Positions 23,129-35,120 of a DNA stretch of 64,000 bases are shown piece by piece (position 1 is the first letter of the stretch; each line of letters begins with the position of its first letter). Position numbers and translations under genes: made by a program. The notes beneath the pieces were generated by a model, which made no database searches, was not told the origin of the DNA, and saw only the letters and a program-made list of their open reading frames with translations. This DNA is from Xenopus tropicalis (taxonomy: Eukaryota; Chordata; Amphibia; Anura; Pipidae), in assembly GCF_000004195.4 (NCBI RefSeq), contig NC_030681.2, positions 92,201,681 to 92,265,680 on the forward strand, written 5' to 3'.

Positions 23129-24900
23129 CCCTGTGATCTATATTATGGCCAGCTTCTAAGGCTGTGAATCTGCAACAGTACCTTTACCACAGTTTTGAGT
23201 CCTCATATTAATCTTTGACAATATTTGGCAGCACTGGGGTTCTTTTACATTCTTTGAGGATGTAGAACATATAGGGATGCACATGTTAATGTTAATCTCA
23301 AACCCTACCCCTAAGTAAAGAGGATAACATGGGATATGTATTTTTTTTTACTTCCATTAGCAACAGTTATAAGAAAACTTCCAATCGAAATGGATGTTTT
23401 GTTATAACTGTTTTAACTGGCCCAAATTCTTTTTAATAGTGTGTGTCACAATTGTTTCAATAGCCTATGACTAAGTAACCTAGTTTGGCACAAAATGCAT
23501 GAGGCTTTTTGCACCATGAAAAGATGTAAAAAAATCTTTGAAATAAATATGTTTAATCAGGATTTTTGACTGGGGTCTGATTTGTCAGCCTATATTTCTC
23601 AGTGGGGATTGTAATTTTCACTGTCTATAATGTCATCAAGAGATGGCAGTTAAGTGAAACTATAGAAGTCAGAGCAAGGTCTGGAATATCACAGAAAACT
23701 GCTAGTATGCTATATGGTAAACCCTTTTATGCCTGCAAAAAGCTGCAGGAAGGTTTTGACTGACAGGTGTGGTGTAGCTGAGTTTTCTAGATGTGTTCCT
23801 GAATTTTTTAGTAATAGCCGTGGACACAAGGCACGACTTGGCAAATAACACTGAGTAGGAGAAACAATAGCTTATCTGAAAGCAGTTCTATTGTGAAGTG
23901 CTGGCTCTTTCTGAAGGCACAGGATTAGGCACCATAACCTGACATGGTTGCCTACATACCAATATTACAAATAAAAAAACATTTATTGGTTCCGAAATAA
24001 AAATCTAAATAGAAGAATGAATTATTTGCGATGTACACATTGTAATTTAGTAATAAAAACTACTCCATAAAAGTCATGAGAGTCATGTCATTTAGCAAGC
24101 GGCCTCCCATATAAACCTTCATGAAGGTTTACAAAAATTCCATAATAAGTTTGGGTTTTCATGTAAGAAATCCCAAAGCTCCTAATGAATAAAACAAAAC
24201 AGTATATTTCCTATTAAACAGATCCAGCTGATTGCATTTGGAATATTTTTAAATATTTGTTCCCCTTTAATAGTTTTGAATCTCCCAGAGAAATAAAAAA
24301 GCGCACTGATTATTAATGATTCAGTGAGACATTTAAGCATCAAGGGAGCTTAAGCTGAGACAAAACAAAACAGTGCCTACTACCTAAAATGATGTTGCAT
24401 TATTTACTCAGATGAGATGACCTACATGTATAAAAAGCATTTGGCTAAATGTTCTCTTTCTGTAGCAGAAGCATCTGTAGCATATAACGGCATGGTCCTA
24501 CAGGAGCTTTAAAGAGAAACAGTAAATACAAAACCTGATGGTACATACTGGCCGATGACCCTTTAATGTTAATTAACTCAGCTCCCACTGTCATTTGTTC
24601 TAGTTTTTGTCCGTGCCAGCTTACATGACACAGTTACACTAACAATGCCATTTTCATCAATGACAACATTTATGCCTTGTGCATCAAGTACTAAAAGAAA
24701 ATACAATTGGCTTGCTTTTGTAGAAACTAAAAAGGAAAAGCGCAACTGGGAAAATAATATACATAAGCCAAAATAATATGTCATAAGCCTTTTTTTTTTT
24801 TTTTTTTTAAATTAAGATTTTCCTCTGGGTAGGAAGGAGAAATGGCTAGGGGCTCAGCCTTAAGGTCAGTCAGGGTGGGTTTGGGGCAAAATGCTAATTT
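23129..24900. other. No gene recognised; T run at 24790-24809
   Basis: About 1.8 kb of anonymous DNA. The only low-complexity feature is the poly-T run. Confidence 0.4.
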
Positions 24901-24910
24901 GCCTTCCTAT

Positions 24911-25132
24911 GAGGGATACAATAAATTCAGGATTCAGTTTGGTATTCGGCCAAATCTGAATCCTGCCGAAAAAGGCCAAATCCACGGTCCTGGCCGAACA
25001 GAATCCTAAAAATCACGTGACTTTTTGTCACGTTAACACGGAAGTGTTTCAAGGATTTTTCAAATCCTAATCATCTTGCGATGGATTCAGGGGTTTGGCC
25101 GAATCCGAAAAACTGGATTTGGTGCATCCCTA
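24911..25132. mobile_element. hAT-like MITE with perfect 8-bp target duplication
   Basis: The ends are (G)AGGGATACAATAAATTC and GGATTTGGTGCATCCCTA. The 8-bp flank CTTCCTAT occurs at both 24903-24910 and 25133-25140. The interior has palindromic AATCACGTGA and repeated GGCCGAATCC words. A relative with a lost left end is at 53590-53867. Confidence 0.9.
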
Positions 25133-25321
25133 CTTCCTATATACACTTGGGATCCCAGATTGAAGGTCAGAGAGGGAAATAATTAAATCAACACATAAGT
25201 TTTTTTAGTGAAAAGAACAAACATTTATTGGCTCAGAAGATTTAACACAAATTCAAAAAAACATAAACCATACTATACCACAGTGGAAAGGAAAACCCAG
25301 TGCCTCATGGTACCCACTCTC

Positions 25322-25365
25322 CTTCCTAACGCGTTTCGCACCATTAGGTGCTTCATCAGAGGAAG
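25322..25365 (-). ncRNA. Hammerhead-ribozyme-like motif
   Basis: On the minus strand the order is: stem I strand CTTCCT (25365-25360), core CTGATGA (25359-25353), one extra A, stem II GCACC-TAAT-GGTGC (25351-25338), core GAA (25337-25335), a minimal stem III ACGCGT, then T, then stem I partner AGGAAG (25327-25322). Both strands of stem I pair perfectly over 6 bp. Hammerheads of this small type-I design are known from newt satellite 2 and from Penelope-like retroelements. The extra A between the core and stem II is unusual and may weaken or abolish cleavage. I infer that the motif belongs to a decayed retroelement; no reverse transcriptase of that class is visible next to it. Confidence 0.5.
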
Positions 25366-25369
25366 TGAT

Positions 25370-26110
25370 GGGATGAACACTTATTTTGTTGTTACATTCT
25401 TGGAACTATGGCTAAGTGGTTGCTTATCATTTTTAACTGGACACTTTTTATATTTATGCAGTTTTTTAGGTTTTAATGCTGCATTATATATTAACATGGC
25501 TGGACACATAGCAGAGAGATATTTGCTCCAATAGAACAAAGGATAGAGAGTGGAGTGTCTGCTTACCTGATGCCACTAGAATGCTGGATAAATAGGCAGC
25601 TGCAGAGCCCACAATTTGATCTGTTTTGGTGGTCAGTTTTCCATTTGGAGTTTGCTTTTTTCTCCTTGCTTCCAGGAGAAAGTCTTTACATTTTGGGTAA
25701 CATATAGGTTTCCTATGTTTACCCTTTTCCCTATATAAAATTGTTGCAACTATATATTTTAATGTATATCCTTTTGTAATAACATTTTCGTATATAAATT
25801 TTGTCCTTGCTGCTCTAAAAGAACCCATAGTCTAAAACTGCGTGCATTAACCTTCTGCATGCTGAAATTAACCATATAACTGCTGCTAAGAACAGAGAGG
25901 GGTATATTTATTATGCTGTGTAAAAAATGAAGTGATAAATATACCTCAGAGTGTATGATGTGTAATAATTTAGGGTACCAGTGAGTGTGTGTGAATTTTT
26001 GGGTGTCTGGGCTAATTTGGGGGGTGCAGCTATGCTAGTCTGCCGTAAGCAAGTAAGCTGTAAGCAAGTAAGCTGTAAGCAGTGTCACATGCATCTGAGG
26101 TGGTGCCACT
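25370..26110. other. No gene; small direct repeat at 26047-26081
   Basis: Contains about 2.5 copies of a 17-base unit AAGCAAGTAAGCTGTAAG. The 108- and 114-codon frames at 25208-25828 overlap each other on opposite strands and have no motif. Confidence 0.4.
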
Positions 26111-26129
26111 GTGTGTAATAAATTAACTG

Positions 26130-26252
26130 CCATTATATATAACTCCAAGGTTTCTGTGTGAGACCGAAACGGCAAGTAATAAACCTTTCTATTTTTGCAT
26201 TTACATTTTGTTCACGATTCTTTAAATCCTAGGAGTGCTGTCCTTGTTCCAG
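26130..26252 (+). repeat. GAAACG-type retroposon tail
   Basis: A 6-bp hairpin GGTTTC (26149-26154) with GAGACC (26160-26165) is followed by GAAACGG and then AATAAACC. The upstream core reads ACTCCAA instead of CTGATGA. It belongs with the motif family at 25322-25365 and 5230-5264 and leads into a (TA)n tract. Confidence 0.4.

Positions 26253-26291
<39 letters not shown>
26253..26291. repeat. (TA)n(TG)n microsatellite
   Basis: Pure TA followed by TGTGTGTGTG. Confidence 0.95.
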
Positions 26292-28134
26292 TTATATCCG
26301 CCTTGTCTTACACAGAGCATATGGGTAATGTAGGCTTAGTAGAAAACCAGTTGTCCAGGAAGCTTACATTCTCTCTCACACCCAAAGTGTGAGTGAGTTT
26401 TCCATATCAAAGGGCTTCCTGTAACTGGTAGTCCAACTGTTTGTGAGTTACAGTGATCATAAATCTCATAAACTCTCTCAACAATCTTGAAACAATGGGC
26501 AAGGTGCATTTTTTTTTTATCATTCCTCATCTGATCAATTGGGATGTTAGCTGTGGGGGCAGTTGCTAAAATCCTGTATAAATGTGGACAACAAATAGTA
26601 GGGGGTGGCTTGTAACAAGACAGTATGTAAGGACTGCAGAGGTGCTGGAGGACCCAGAGGAAAGCCACGATGAAGAAAGAAGCTGACCTAAATTCTATTA
26701 CTCTTGTGGCAATGGTAATGTAGATTGTAGAATTAATCAGTAACTGTAAATAGTGTAAATATCATTTTAGCTTATCATTTACTTGTAACAAAAGCTTGAT
26801 TTACTATTCTATATATTCAATGTAATATACACTTATTGGTGTGGATTATTTGTTTGCTTCTCAAAATATCTGTAATAGTCATAGTAAGAGGGATGGATAA
26901 TATGATTATTATTATTATTATTATTATTAATAAATCTTGCATGTGCTTAATGGGATTCTGTCATGATTTTTATGGTATAGTTTTTATCACTACAGTATAT
27001 TACACTGTCTACATTGCAAATAATTAATTCTACTATTTAAAATTTTGTTTTTGAACCAATAAATGTATTTTTTGTAAATTTGGTGTGTAGGCACCATCTC
27101 TAAGTCTGAGCTTTTAAAGCCAGCCCTACACATTAAACCTGCTTTCAGGTAACCTATTGTTTCTCCTACTCCCATGTAACTGGAGGAGTCATGGGCTGGA
27201 CTTGGATTTTTTACTATTGCATGCTATTCCCATATCTACCACTTGGTGGGGCACAAAGCATTTTTAGGTGTCAGGGAGCTGCTATCTTGCTGCTGTAACA
27301 TTGTTCTGCTGATTGGCTGCTGGGGTTGGGGTTGATGTTTATGAGAGCACAAGTCACATGGCTGTGGGCACCTGGGAAAGTAAGAAAATGCCTTGTACCA
27401 CATCAAATTTTAAAACTAAATATAAAAAAAATCTGCTCTTTTGAAAAATGGATTTTAATGCAGGATTCTGCTGGAGAAGTCAACTAATTAAATTATATAA
27501 TGCATGTGGACAACAGGTCCACATCTTCAAGGATGTCCAGCATATACAGTAGGCTCCTTCCTACCTGTCATTAACATTTGGTTCATCCTGACATACAGTA
27601 GATTGTGCCAAATGTTAATTTCAAACATAAAAAAACTTCAGATACTCGTTTAGCACACTATTTATTATATGTGACAACCGTGGCAAATGTCACCCCAGTA
27701 CAAACTAGTGCCATTTTAGTGAGCATTTAGTGAGCCAGCTCACTGCTACTTTTTCCATAAAGGAAAACAAAAGTGGAACAAAGAATCAGGCTATAAATGA
27801 TACAGCTTGTGTTTTAGGCTTCTGAGCCATAGATCATTTAGCAGTGAAGATATGTGTCAATGATTCAAGTGACTCCCCATCTCCTTTATGCTAAATCTGT
27901 GCAAGTCTGTGCATGCTCTAGGCTCCTGTCATGTATCTGAGCTTTGGGGCAACTAATATATACAGAACATATATAAAAAATAAACAATCTACCAGCTTCT
28001 ATGACAGATTTAACACCCCTTTCTTAATGATATCTGGTAAACCAAAAGCTTAGCATAATAGCATTAATAGCAGTCCAAAACTGAGGATGTGCATTGCCGC
28101 TGCTCAGTCCTATGAACACAATTTGAGGAACTCT
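26292..28134. other. No gene recognised; (ATT)n at 26904-26929
   Basis: Contains an (ATT)n microsatellite. Frames of 60 to 110 codons have no recognisable motif. Confidence 0.4.
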
Positions 28135-28136
28135 AA

Positions 28137-28455
28137 AGGTTGCCATACACCTTAAGATCAACTTGTTTGATGAGGTTGTCAAACAAGACCATGTTCTTCT
28201 GATATGCCCACCAAAGGTGGCCGATATTGGCTAATTTGATCATTTGACTCTAGTGCCAAATGGTCAAAATAAAATGTGGGGTATTTGGGCTGTCGGACTG
28301 AGGATTGAATCAACAAGCTAATGCATTACCCGATCAGATGGGAAAATAAACCTGCCCCCAAGATCTGGTCAATTTTAGGCCAGATATCGGATGGGTAGGC
28401 CTGATGGAGGTATCAATACACGGGAAGATAGGGCAGCTGAATTCTTCCCTGGTAT
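28137..28455. mobile_element. GGCCATACA-type MITE
   Basis: The left end AAAGGTTGCCATACACCTTA and right end CTGGTATGGCCCCCTT are inverted copies of one terminus. Its left third matches the reverse complement of 52088-52262 (shared GATCAACTTG/GATCTGCTC, AGGTTGTCAAACAA, CTAATTTGATCA). No perfect flanking duplication is visible. Confidence 0.6.
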
Positions 28456-29334
28456 GGCCCCCTTAAGGGGCACAATATTGCAACCCATAGGTCTATCCAT
28501 TAAGCACTGGAATGTGAATGCTGGTGCAAGCTGGGTTCTGCGCAATGTCAGCACAGTACTGTTAGGCACAAGGGAGTCTTGTATTTAATACTTCCCCCTG
28601 GTGCTCCCTAGCTTGCCTTAAATGGGCTGCCAAACATATATTTTGTAATTAATACAGCTGAAGCCAACAGGAACAACAAGGTTATAGTCTGGGAGGGAAG
28701 ACAAGTTTTCATCATTTAATTCTGGCAGGAGCTAAACTATAAGCATTAGACTGCGATTTTCATTAACCAATAAAAATGTTTAAAATAGAATCACACAGTC
28801 AGCTGTACATATGCATTCAGCCCTGTGCATGGTTAATCAATATACTGTATTTTGAAATCTAATTATCTGATATATTGTGCTGTTTACTTTGCAGATATAG
28901 GGTCATACATAATTTATAATATTTGATCTATTTTCCCACTAATGGTTACGGCTAATCGTTAACAGATAATATTAGACACAGGATAACATTATTTAAACTT
29001 GTTCGACATTTCTCATCTCTCAGTACTGGACAGGGCATCAACACAGGGAAGAAACAAATAACCCTACTCTTGCACTTTAACAAAAGGCTACAGCAGAAAT
29101 AGAAGCAAGGCCAACGGGCTTCCATGCTTCCACAGACAGCCCTGCTTCCCCTAACTGATAATAAAAAGCAGGGGTGTTGGTGTAATGTCTGGCTGCGTAC
29201 CATCCAGTCCATGTATCCTGGTTAGCAATCAACAACAGGGAAGGTACATTGCCATATTGAGTATGTGGATGCAAATCCTACTGCAATGCTTATTCAATCA
29301 GATAGGGAGGAGCAGACTTTAGGAGTGTGGACAC
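28456..29334. other. No gene recognised
   Basis: Anonymous sequence. Overlapping short frames on both strands have no motif. Confidence 0.4.
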
Positions 29335-30575
29335 ATAGTCACATATGGTTGAAAAAAGACCAGAGACCATCAAGTTCAACCCTTCCAAGCAAATCCCAGC
29401 ACACACAAACCTATACTGACCTATCTATACACTCACATACATAAACCATAAATACCAACATCAATACTAACTGTAGATATTAGTATCACAATAGCCTTGG
29501 ATACTCTGCTTGTTCAAGAACTCATCCAGGCCCCTCTTAAAGGCATTAACAGAATCTGCCATTACCACATCACTAGGAAGGGCATTCCCCAACCTCACTG
29601 CCCTCACTGTGAAAAACGACCGACGCTTCTTCAAATGGAAGCTCCGTTCCTCTAATCTAAAGGGGTGACCTCTGGTGCACTGATCATTTTATGGGGAAAA
29701 AATAACCCTATCTGCCTATAATCCGCTCTAATGTACTTGTACAGAGTAATCATGTCCCCTTCCAAGCGCCTTTTTTCCAGAGAAAACAACCCCAACCTCG
29801 ACAGTCTAACCTCATAGTTTAAATCTTCCATCTCCTTTACCAGTTTAGTTGCAGTCTCTGCACTCTCTCCAGCTCATTAATATCCTTCTTAAGGACTGGA
29901 GCCCAAAACTGCACTGCATACTCAAGGTGAGGCCTTACCAGGGACCTATAAAGGGGCAAAATTATGTTCTCATCCCTTGAGTCAATGCCCTTTTTTATAC
30001 AAGACAGCACTTTATTTGCTTTAGTAGCCACAGAATGACACTGCCTGGAATTAGACAACGTATTATCTACAAAAACCCCCAGATCCTGCTCCATTAAGCA
30101 TCTTAAAACTACCATTTAGTAGATAGCTCGTGTTTATATTATTTCTACCAAAGTGCATAACTTTGCACTCATCCACACTGAACCTCATTTTCCAGTTTGC
30201 TGCCCAGTTTTCCAAATCGCTCTGCAAAGTGGCAGAATCCTGCATGGAACTTATAGTTTTGCACAATTTAGTGTCATCAGCAAAAATAAAAACAGTACTG
30301 TCTATGCCCACCTCCAGGTCATTAATAAACAAGTTAAAAAGCAAAGGACCAAGGACTGACCCCTGCGGTACTCCACTAACCACACTGGTCCAATTAGAAA
30401 ATGTTCCATTTACCACCACTCTTTGTAATCTATCCTTGAGCCAGTTCTCTATCCAATTACAAATATTATGTTCTAGGCCAATATTCCTTAATTTGATCAT
30501 TAACCTTCTGTGAGGTACTGTATCAAACGCTTTAGCAAAGTCCAAGTAGATGACATCAACTGCCATTCTAGCATC
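29335..30575 (-). mobile_element. CR1/L2-like LINE, 5' truncated
   Basis: The minus-strand element runs from inside the reverse transcriptase (about 30570) to a 3' end near 29335. The 3' part on this strand ends with GGTTGAACTTGATGGTCTC, then TCTTTTTTCAACC, a tail I recognise from frog CR1/L2 elements. The 5' part of the element (endonuclease, ORF1) is absent. A paralogue in the same orientation lies at 42120-44038, broken by insertions. Being 5' truncated is the normal state of a LINE insertion. Confidence 0.9.
29462..30566 (-). pseudogene. Reverse transcriptase of a CR1/L2-like LINE, broken
   Basis: The first segment (30566-30063, 167 codons) contains the palm motifs of a non-LTR reverse transcriptase: YLDFAKAFDTVPH (residues 7-19), SGVPQGSVLGPLLF (64-77) and the catalytic FADDTKL (95-101). 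A frameshift near 30110 moves the reading to a second frame (30115-29837), with HLEYAVQFWAP typical of the thumb region of CR1. Another shift near 29860 moves it to the C-terminal part, where [24 protein letters not shown] and KQSIQGY can be read, with a stop or shift around 29680. The enzyme would copy LINE RNA into DNA at a nicked target. Several frame breaks and the missing N-terminus show it is dead. No host promoter or partner gene is nearby. Confidence 0.9.
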
Positions 30576-31074
30576 GAGGTTCCTACTCGAGGGTTAGAGG
30601 GGAGCCTCAGCACAGCCAATATGATCTACAAAATTCATTCTTTAAAAAGCAGAAAAACCTTGATTGTAATCAAGGTTTTGACATTTATACAGAAACAAAT
30701 TCATAAATGCTTGTTTTATGTGTAAGGGCACAGCATAGATTATGACAATTCTTGCACCATCACCATATAACAAACATTTTCAGATTCTATACAATAGACA
30801 CGTAATTCTTTTTATAAGGATGTTAAATATTTCAAACCCTGTTTCCCCAACCACTGAATACAGCATATAAACAGGACCTCATAGCCAATATGTGTAGATC
30901 AACCAAAAAAGATAGATTCAATGTTGGCTATAAAGAAATAATATCTCTTGCTCACTTTGTTTCTTCACTATTCTCATGTGCTAACCAAATTTAAAGTGCA
31001 AAAATCGGCTCTGTTACCTGTTTTACCTGCAACTGAACACTATGCAAAATTTTTAGATTGTATGCACCTCTGGA
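30576..31074. other. No gene recognised
   Basis: Anonymous DNA with a short inverted AAAACCTTGATTGTAATCAAGGTTTT-type hairpin at 30653-30679. Confidence 0.5.
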
Positions 31075-31210
31075 CAGGGCCCTTTCTATTCTTGTATTGG
31101 TTACTGTTTGTTTTCTTTTTTAAGACAATCTGTATGTTCATTGTAGACAGCCATATATTGTATAGTGCTGTGGAATATGTATAAATATGTGTTATAAATA
31201 ATAATAATTC
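31075..31210 (+). repeat. Short retroposon with AAT-rich tail
   Basis: GGACAGGGCCCTTTCTATTC, CTTGTATTGGTTACTG, ATATTGTATAGTGCTG and GGAATATGT, ending in TAAATAATAATAATTC, match the copy at 39398-39496 plus 40304-40352. The tail of AAT repeats suggests a non-LTR retroposon (SINE-like or a LINE 3' end). Confidence 0.65.
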
Positions 31211-31593
31211 TAAAGTCCAGAATAATTGCGTCTATCAGACACATTCCTGAAAAAGATCACTTTTTTGCATCAAGCATCTTAGTATATAAGTGAATATAAT
31301 GTATACGGATAAGTAATCTTTTAAATGCACAGGATTGTAAAGACTGCAGTCTAACTATAAACTACAGAGCATCTATTGTAACTGGAAGATAGATTAATAG
31401 TTAAAGTTTCTATATGAAACAAAAGATCTGATCTAAGCAGAAACTGTCCAGGTTTGCAATGCATCTTGGCTGTGTGACTCGTCAATAATAAAAGGCATTC
31501 ATAATGGTTTTGGCTTGTTCACGTATAGTAAATCAGTGCAGGATAAAAATCCAGTAGTAATAAACAAGTGGTACATAGAAAAAAATATTGTAT
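31211..31593. other. No feature recognised
   Basis: Anonymous AT-rich DNA. Confidence 0.4.
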
Positions 31594-31760
31594 ACAGCTA
31601 TGGGATCCATTATCTGGAAACAGGTTAACGAAAAAGCTCTTGGGTTAATGCAATATTTCAATTATTTTTGATAGACTTAAGGTCTTAAGGAGATCCATAT
31701 TACGGAAATTTGCAAAACCCCAGGTCCCAATCATTCTGCATAACAGGTGCCATACCTATA
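31594..31760. mobile_element. CAGGTATGGGA-type MITE with internal deletion
   Basis: Both ends are present (ACAGCTATGGGATCCATTAT and AACAGGTGCCATACCTATA), but about half of the roughly 330-bp interior is missing. The deletion lies just after the left terminal region. Confidence 0.85.
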
Positions 31761-32088
31761 TTACTTTATTGCCAAACTAGAATTAACATAGTCAACAGTA
31801 AAATGGAGGTTTGTCCATAAATATTCTTCCTGGCAACTCATATATCTACAATACCCCACAAAGCATAGTTAGGTCTAAAGCAAAGCTACATCAGATGGGG
31901 TTGCTTGCTTGCCGTAGTTCTGGCATTAATGTGTGGCTACTTCATCCCTGCTGTTGTGCCTCTGTTTGTTCAAGGAAATGTGCAATAGGTTATTTACAAA
32001 GATGTTAGTTAGGGCATTTCCCATGGATGTGAATAGCCATTTATGTGCAAAAATGCCAGCATAGAAATCATGTTTGTAAGTCTTTTGG
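31761..32088. other. No feature recognised
   Basis: Short anonymous interval between two MITEs of the same family. Confidence 0.4.
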
Positions 32089-32312
32089 TACAGGTATGGG
32101 ACATGTTATACAGAATGCTTGGGGACCTGAAGTCTTCCGGTAGGGGGTCTTTCCATAATTTTGACCTCCATATTTTGTCTACTAAAAATTATTAAAACAT
32201 TAATTAAACCTATGATTGTTTGCATCCAATATGAATCAATGGGAGTCAATGGGAGATGGCCACCCCATTATTCAGAACTTTCTAGATAACGAGTTTCTGG
32301 ATAATGGATCAA
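32089..32312. mobile_element. CAGGTATGGGA-type MITE, partly deleted
   Basis: Begins TACAGGTATGGGACATGTTA and ends with GAGTTTCTGGATAATGGATC. Interior words TTAATTAAACCTATGATTG and GGGAGATGGCC match the full copy at 21837-22167. The outermost right bases are lost. Confidence 0.8.
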
Positions 32313-34714
32313 CAACTTCCAGCAACTTAAATGATCACACTAAAGTTGTTTGTAGTGTAAATCCTTTTAGTAGGAGATACTGATAAAACTTCTTTATGCA
32401 CTTTGTAATACTATTTGCATTCTTTTCCAGAAGTACATCATTTAGCTACCCATGCATAATTAATCATAAAAAGCAACTTACTGTACTAGGACTGTAACAG
32501 TAAATAGGTAGCGCTATGTGCCACCAGGGAGATACTGGAGAGGCATCATTCTGGGTTCATTAAAAAAGGCTCGCACTGTCAACTAAACTGAACAGATGAG
32601 CGTCAGATCATTACCCCATTACTGTTAGCACACGCTTCCTATCTAAGCCAAATCACCCACTGTTATTTCTCTGCATTGCCATAATGACAACCAAGATTGG
32701 CAGAATTTGCCATAGATTTTATACATGTAATCATTACATCTTGATGGGGAACTTTTGCTGCATCTTTGTCTGTTGTTATTTAAAAACAACAGATGGTAAA
32801 AAAAAAAAAAATCTAAAAAATTGCAATTTGTTATTTTTTATTATTAGAAATGTATGTAGTTTTGTCACTCTGTGGGTACTGTACATTTACAGCTGAGAAT
32901 CACAGTTAGTAAAAGATTCTCCTGATACCTACATGCTGAGCAGCTAAAGACTAGCAATTCTGTTGTTTGGTTCCCCTCGTCTAATGATGATTTTTATGGT
33001 CGCTGGCACGTAGTTACACACACAGCACAATGCAAGTGGGCAAGAGTGCACATGGCAGAACAATCTCTCAAGAAAACGAAACAAGAATAGATGGCAACTG
33101 CCACAAATTCACAGTATTTCACTCATAGTCAGCTTTTTTATGCATTACTTTTTTATTTTATTTTTTTTTAAAAGGCCATCAAGTACCCTACAGCATATCA
33201 ATTACATTCTCAGCTAGATTAATAAGGGAAATCTGAAGCTTCTTTTTCATCAAAAGCTTTTGGATTCTAAAAATGGTATTTATTCACATGTTTTCAATAA
33301 ATAAAGTGTAATGAGCTCAGGACAATGTAAATAAAAAACAGCAACTTTGATTATTTTCATGTTGTTAGCGCAGGCTGTTCAATGCTGTTATTTTAATATT
33401 TTAAAGTTTACAAATCAGCTTCATAAAATAAGCTACCTACATGCTCTTAAAGACAAGTCCCTCTTCATTAAAGATATAAGAGTTACCTTTTTTATTCCTT
33501 TTAATGTTATTACAGCTGGCTTACACTGCATAACACTGCGTTGCTCTTCTTGGTAAAGAATTCCTCTGATCTCATTCCGTGCAAATAAAGAAGATAATTT
33601 AATTTTGGTTACCGACTTCTTGCAGGTTCTGCCACAGCCTACCAGATTATGTAGCAGGTACGAAATATTATTTTTTATTGTATGCAAAACATATAGAAGA
33701 TAGCAGTTCTCCACTTATATCCCTATGTGCCCTTTAAATGTGTTCTTTTCTTTTTTTTGCCAGTGACTAGCAACAACCTCTCTTTAAACACTGTATTCAT
33801 ATAACAGTATTCCAAACCTGGAATGGAAATTTATTCTGTGCTTTGATATTAATCATCTCATTTTACATGTCTTGACACTTCAATAAACTTTTTATGTTTC
33901 CACCTCTACAAGATACAACCCTTTGCCAGACAAACCAGATTTACTGCAAGGAAGGCTCCTTGTCACACATGATCCAGCTGTCATCTTTCCTTAACCCACT
34001 ATCCTGTAAACAAGTAAGTGCTGCCAGTGAATCATAAACAGAGCTGTAATCTCTGTGCCTCAATTTTCCACAAGTCTAGCCAAGTAAGGTATCTCTCCAT
34101 GACATCAGTTGGTTTCATCTACTTTCCTGTACATCCCCCTTTATTTTTGTTAACTTTGTAGTCTCCTCGTAACGTTTAACGCTTATTCAAGTCATTAGTG
34201 CAGCTTAGGAAAAGGATCACTAATTTAGAATTAGAGTCTTTTTGCTGAGCCACAGAGTTACAAACTTTTAAATTAATAGGTATATTTTGTATAAATCAAT
34301 AAAAATGTTGAGTAACAGGAAGATGAGTTTCCAGTAAGTGTACAGGTTTCTATTTTTTAGCCAAGTAGTATATGTATTTTCTGCTGTAAATTAACTAACA
34401 TGGTATTTATACTTAGAATGAAGCAAAACTGTATGGGATTAACTGGGTCAGTACACACAATATGTTTCCTCGCACTGACTCTTGATGGTGTCTGGGAAAA
34501 GGCTAGAAGAGTTGCCATTCAGCATAACACAAAGGGCTCACCAGTTCCAAAAGTCTCTTCACGTCCACAGCAGCACAAAAAAGATGGAAAATCAGATTCT
34601 TCTTGATGGGCCAAACAGGGCCCTGCACATTTTAATAGCTGAGTGCAAGGAAAACTACAGACAGATTGGCCCAACCAAAATATTAGGTGTTTATCAAGGA
34701 GGATGCCAAATGTC
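32313..34714. other. No gene or repeat recognised
   Basis: About 2.4 kb of anonymous DNA with A runs near 32800 and T runs near 33150. The 93-codon frame at 33433-33714 and the frames at 34400-34745 show no motif or splice context. Confidence 0.4.
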
Positions 34715-35120
34715 CTTAAAGGAGAGCTATACCTCCTGGCAATAAAAGCCCCCTTAACTATCACTGCCTTGACCCCCCCCTCACCTCTCCCTTATTGCAT
34801 AGTTTCTAACTTTTACAACTGTCCCTATCGCTAACCCCAAGCTATAAGAGCAGAGTAGCGCAGCTGCGTACCTGGCCGACATCTTCCCTGCAAGTGAACA
34901 GTGTTCAGGTCTCTCCACCAGCAAGCACAGTTGGTAGTAGCAGGAAATCTGCTTAAACTGCGCATGGGCAAGCAGGGTCCAAGTCAATGGTGAGACCCGA
35001 AGACTGTTCACTTGCAGGGAAGGTGTCGGCCAGGTACTCTGCTCTTTTAGGTTTGGTTAGTGAAAGGGACAGTTGTAAAAGTTAGAAACTATGCGATAAG
35101 GGAGATGTGAGGGTATATAT
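34715..35120. mobile_element. Foldback MITE, probably TTAA type
   Basis: The arm 34779-34906 (CTCACCTCTCCCTTATTGCA through GCAAGTGAACAGTGTTC) pairs with 35002-35114 in reverse complement, leaving a loop of about 95 bases. Upstream, CCTTAAAGGAGAGCTATACC looks like a TTAA target with an AGGAGAGCTATACC terminus. The right terminus seems lost in a TA-rich tract. Confidence 0.7.

Noticed and set aside
25208..25828. Frames of 108 and 114 codons on opposite strands
   Set aside because: No recognisable domain, no splice context, and they overlap the hammerhead-like repeat and each other.
29077..29274. Possible extra LINE frame downstream of the CR1-like element
   Set aside because: It lies beyond the recognisable LINE 3' tail near 29335 and matches no LINE motif.
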